Positions 6,194 to 6,493 of a stretch of DNA of 6,493 nt are shown here, one piece after another. This DNA comes from an uncultured Isosphaeraceae bacterium. GTDB lineage: Bacteria > Planctomycetota > Planctomycetia > Isosphaerales > Isosphaeraceae. Both the position numbers and the translations under genes were made by a program. The notes under the pieces are model-generated. The model worked only from the letters and a program-made list of their open reading frames with translations. It made no database searches and was not told the origin of the DNA. The stretch is taken from NCBI GenBank assembly GCA_937907405.1, contig CALCIC010000666.1, forward strand, positions 1 to 6,493, read 5' to 3'. The stretch's first letter is position 1. Each line of letters begins with the position of its first letter.

Positions 6194-6304
6194 ACATGGG
6201 ACGTGGGACCGGCGTCACGCAGGCGGACCCCCTTCTCCCGCAAGGCTGACGCCCCGGCGCTTTTTGATTGAGGAACTACCGCCGGCGAGTCCGGATTCAG
6301 AATA

Positions 6305-6433
6305 TCAGCCCGACGCGCGAGCGAGGGTTCAACATGCGTGGGCGCTGCAACGAACCCCGTGGACGTCCCAGGCGAACCCTCGCTCGCGCGTCGGGCTGAC
6401 GATCAAAGAACCCTCGCTCGCGCGTCGGGCTGA
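6305..6433. repeat. Three copies of a 26-nt repeat, one inverted, family E
   Basis: The unit reads GAACCCTCGCTCGCGCGTCG followed by GGCTGA. Copies 2 (6374-6399) and 3 (6408-6433) are direct, 34 nt apart start to start. Copy 1 (6305-6330) is the exact inverse. All three are identical over 26 nt. Copy 1 can pair with copy 2 (43-nt loop) or with copy 3, but not both. Beyond the unit, copies 1 and 3 also share TA after GGCTGA, so copy 3 looks closer to copy 1 than copy 2 does. I believe this unit is a frequent intergenic repeat in planctomycete genomes, but that is from memory. Confidence 0.85.
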
Positions 6434-6493
6434 TAATCCCATCCCGGCGTCGCCGCCGACGGCGTCATGATCCAAAGCGTCGGGTCGTCAGGC

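Larger units (their letters stand above)
5889..6493. other. Repeat-rich region without a supported gene (to right edge)
   Basis: No open frame here looks like a protein. The longest ones read straight through the repeats, which explains their Arg/Pro/Ala-rich composition. The part next to the Tat gene (5889-6129) holds that gene's ribosome binding site and a 12-bp perfect palindrome CGCCTTAAGGCG (6030-6041), and otherwise nothing I recognise. I see no convincing promoter. Two repeat elements follow (6130-6193 and 6305-6433). At the right edge a minus-strand frame is open from the edge to TGA at 6403-6405 (29 codons). It could be the tail of a gene outside the window or mere chance. Confidence 0.5.

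Noticed and set aside
6034..6243. Minus-strand small open frames near 5931-6243
   Set aside because: They are coded by the double-hairpin repeat (ECGGLPPRG, SKLPHSKRG) rather than by a gene.
6374..6433. Possible CRISPR array
   Set aside because: There are only two direct copies, an 8-nt spacer, a further inverted copy, and no cas gene nearby.
5925..6470. 181-codon plus-strand frame
   Set aside because: It reads through both repeat elements, lacks a good ribosome binding site and has no recognisable domain.
6467..6493. ATG at the right edge on the plus strand (MIQSVGSSG)
   Set aside because: Only nine codons are visible and no ribosome binding site precedes it, so it cannot be judged.

Overview
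The window is GC-rich DNA that most likely comes from a planctomycete, probably an Isosphaeraceae-type genome. This is an inference. It rests on the GC-rich codon use, two Tat-signal exported proteins (one a TIM-barrel sugar isomerase-like protein), a DUF2203-cmk-plsC gene order, and several palindromic intergenic repeats of a kind I associate with that group. No rRNA or marker gene is present to prove it. All six genes I can support lie on the minus strand, so the window reads right to left.

Right to left: 5889-6493 has no gene I can support and is rich in repeats, with a double-hairpin element (6130-6193) and a 26-nt repeat present three times (6305-6433). Next is a Tat-exported protein of unknown function (5888-5247). 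A 285-bp gap follows, with a 74-bp hairpin (5132-5205). Then comes a full-length PolX-type DNA polymerase/3'-5' exonuclease (4961-3189). A promoter with a perfect TATAAT and an overlapping dyad lies immediately after the polX stop codon. It should drive a DUF2203 gene (2915-2460), cytidylate kinase (2470-1784, overlapping the previous gene by 11 nt) and a PlsC-type acyltransferase (1529-780). A GC-rich palindromic element (1555-1698) separates cmk from plsC. A second large imperfect palindrome (589-759) separates plsC from a Tat-exported sugar phosphate isomerase/epimerase-like gene that runs off the left edge (509-1).

Functionally this looks like ordinary chromosomal content: nucleotide metabolism (Cmk), phospholipid synthesis (PlsC) and DNA repair (PolX), flanked by two exported proteins. 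I see no defence system, phage, transposase, CRISPR array, rRNA or tRNA. The unusual content lies between genes. Four of the five large gaps hold a different palindromic element, and one of these shows paired compensatory differences between its two arms. The fifth gap holds a promoter and leader with two dyads. These elements are the best candidates for something not yet described, although I cannot count genomic copies from a single window.
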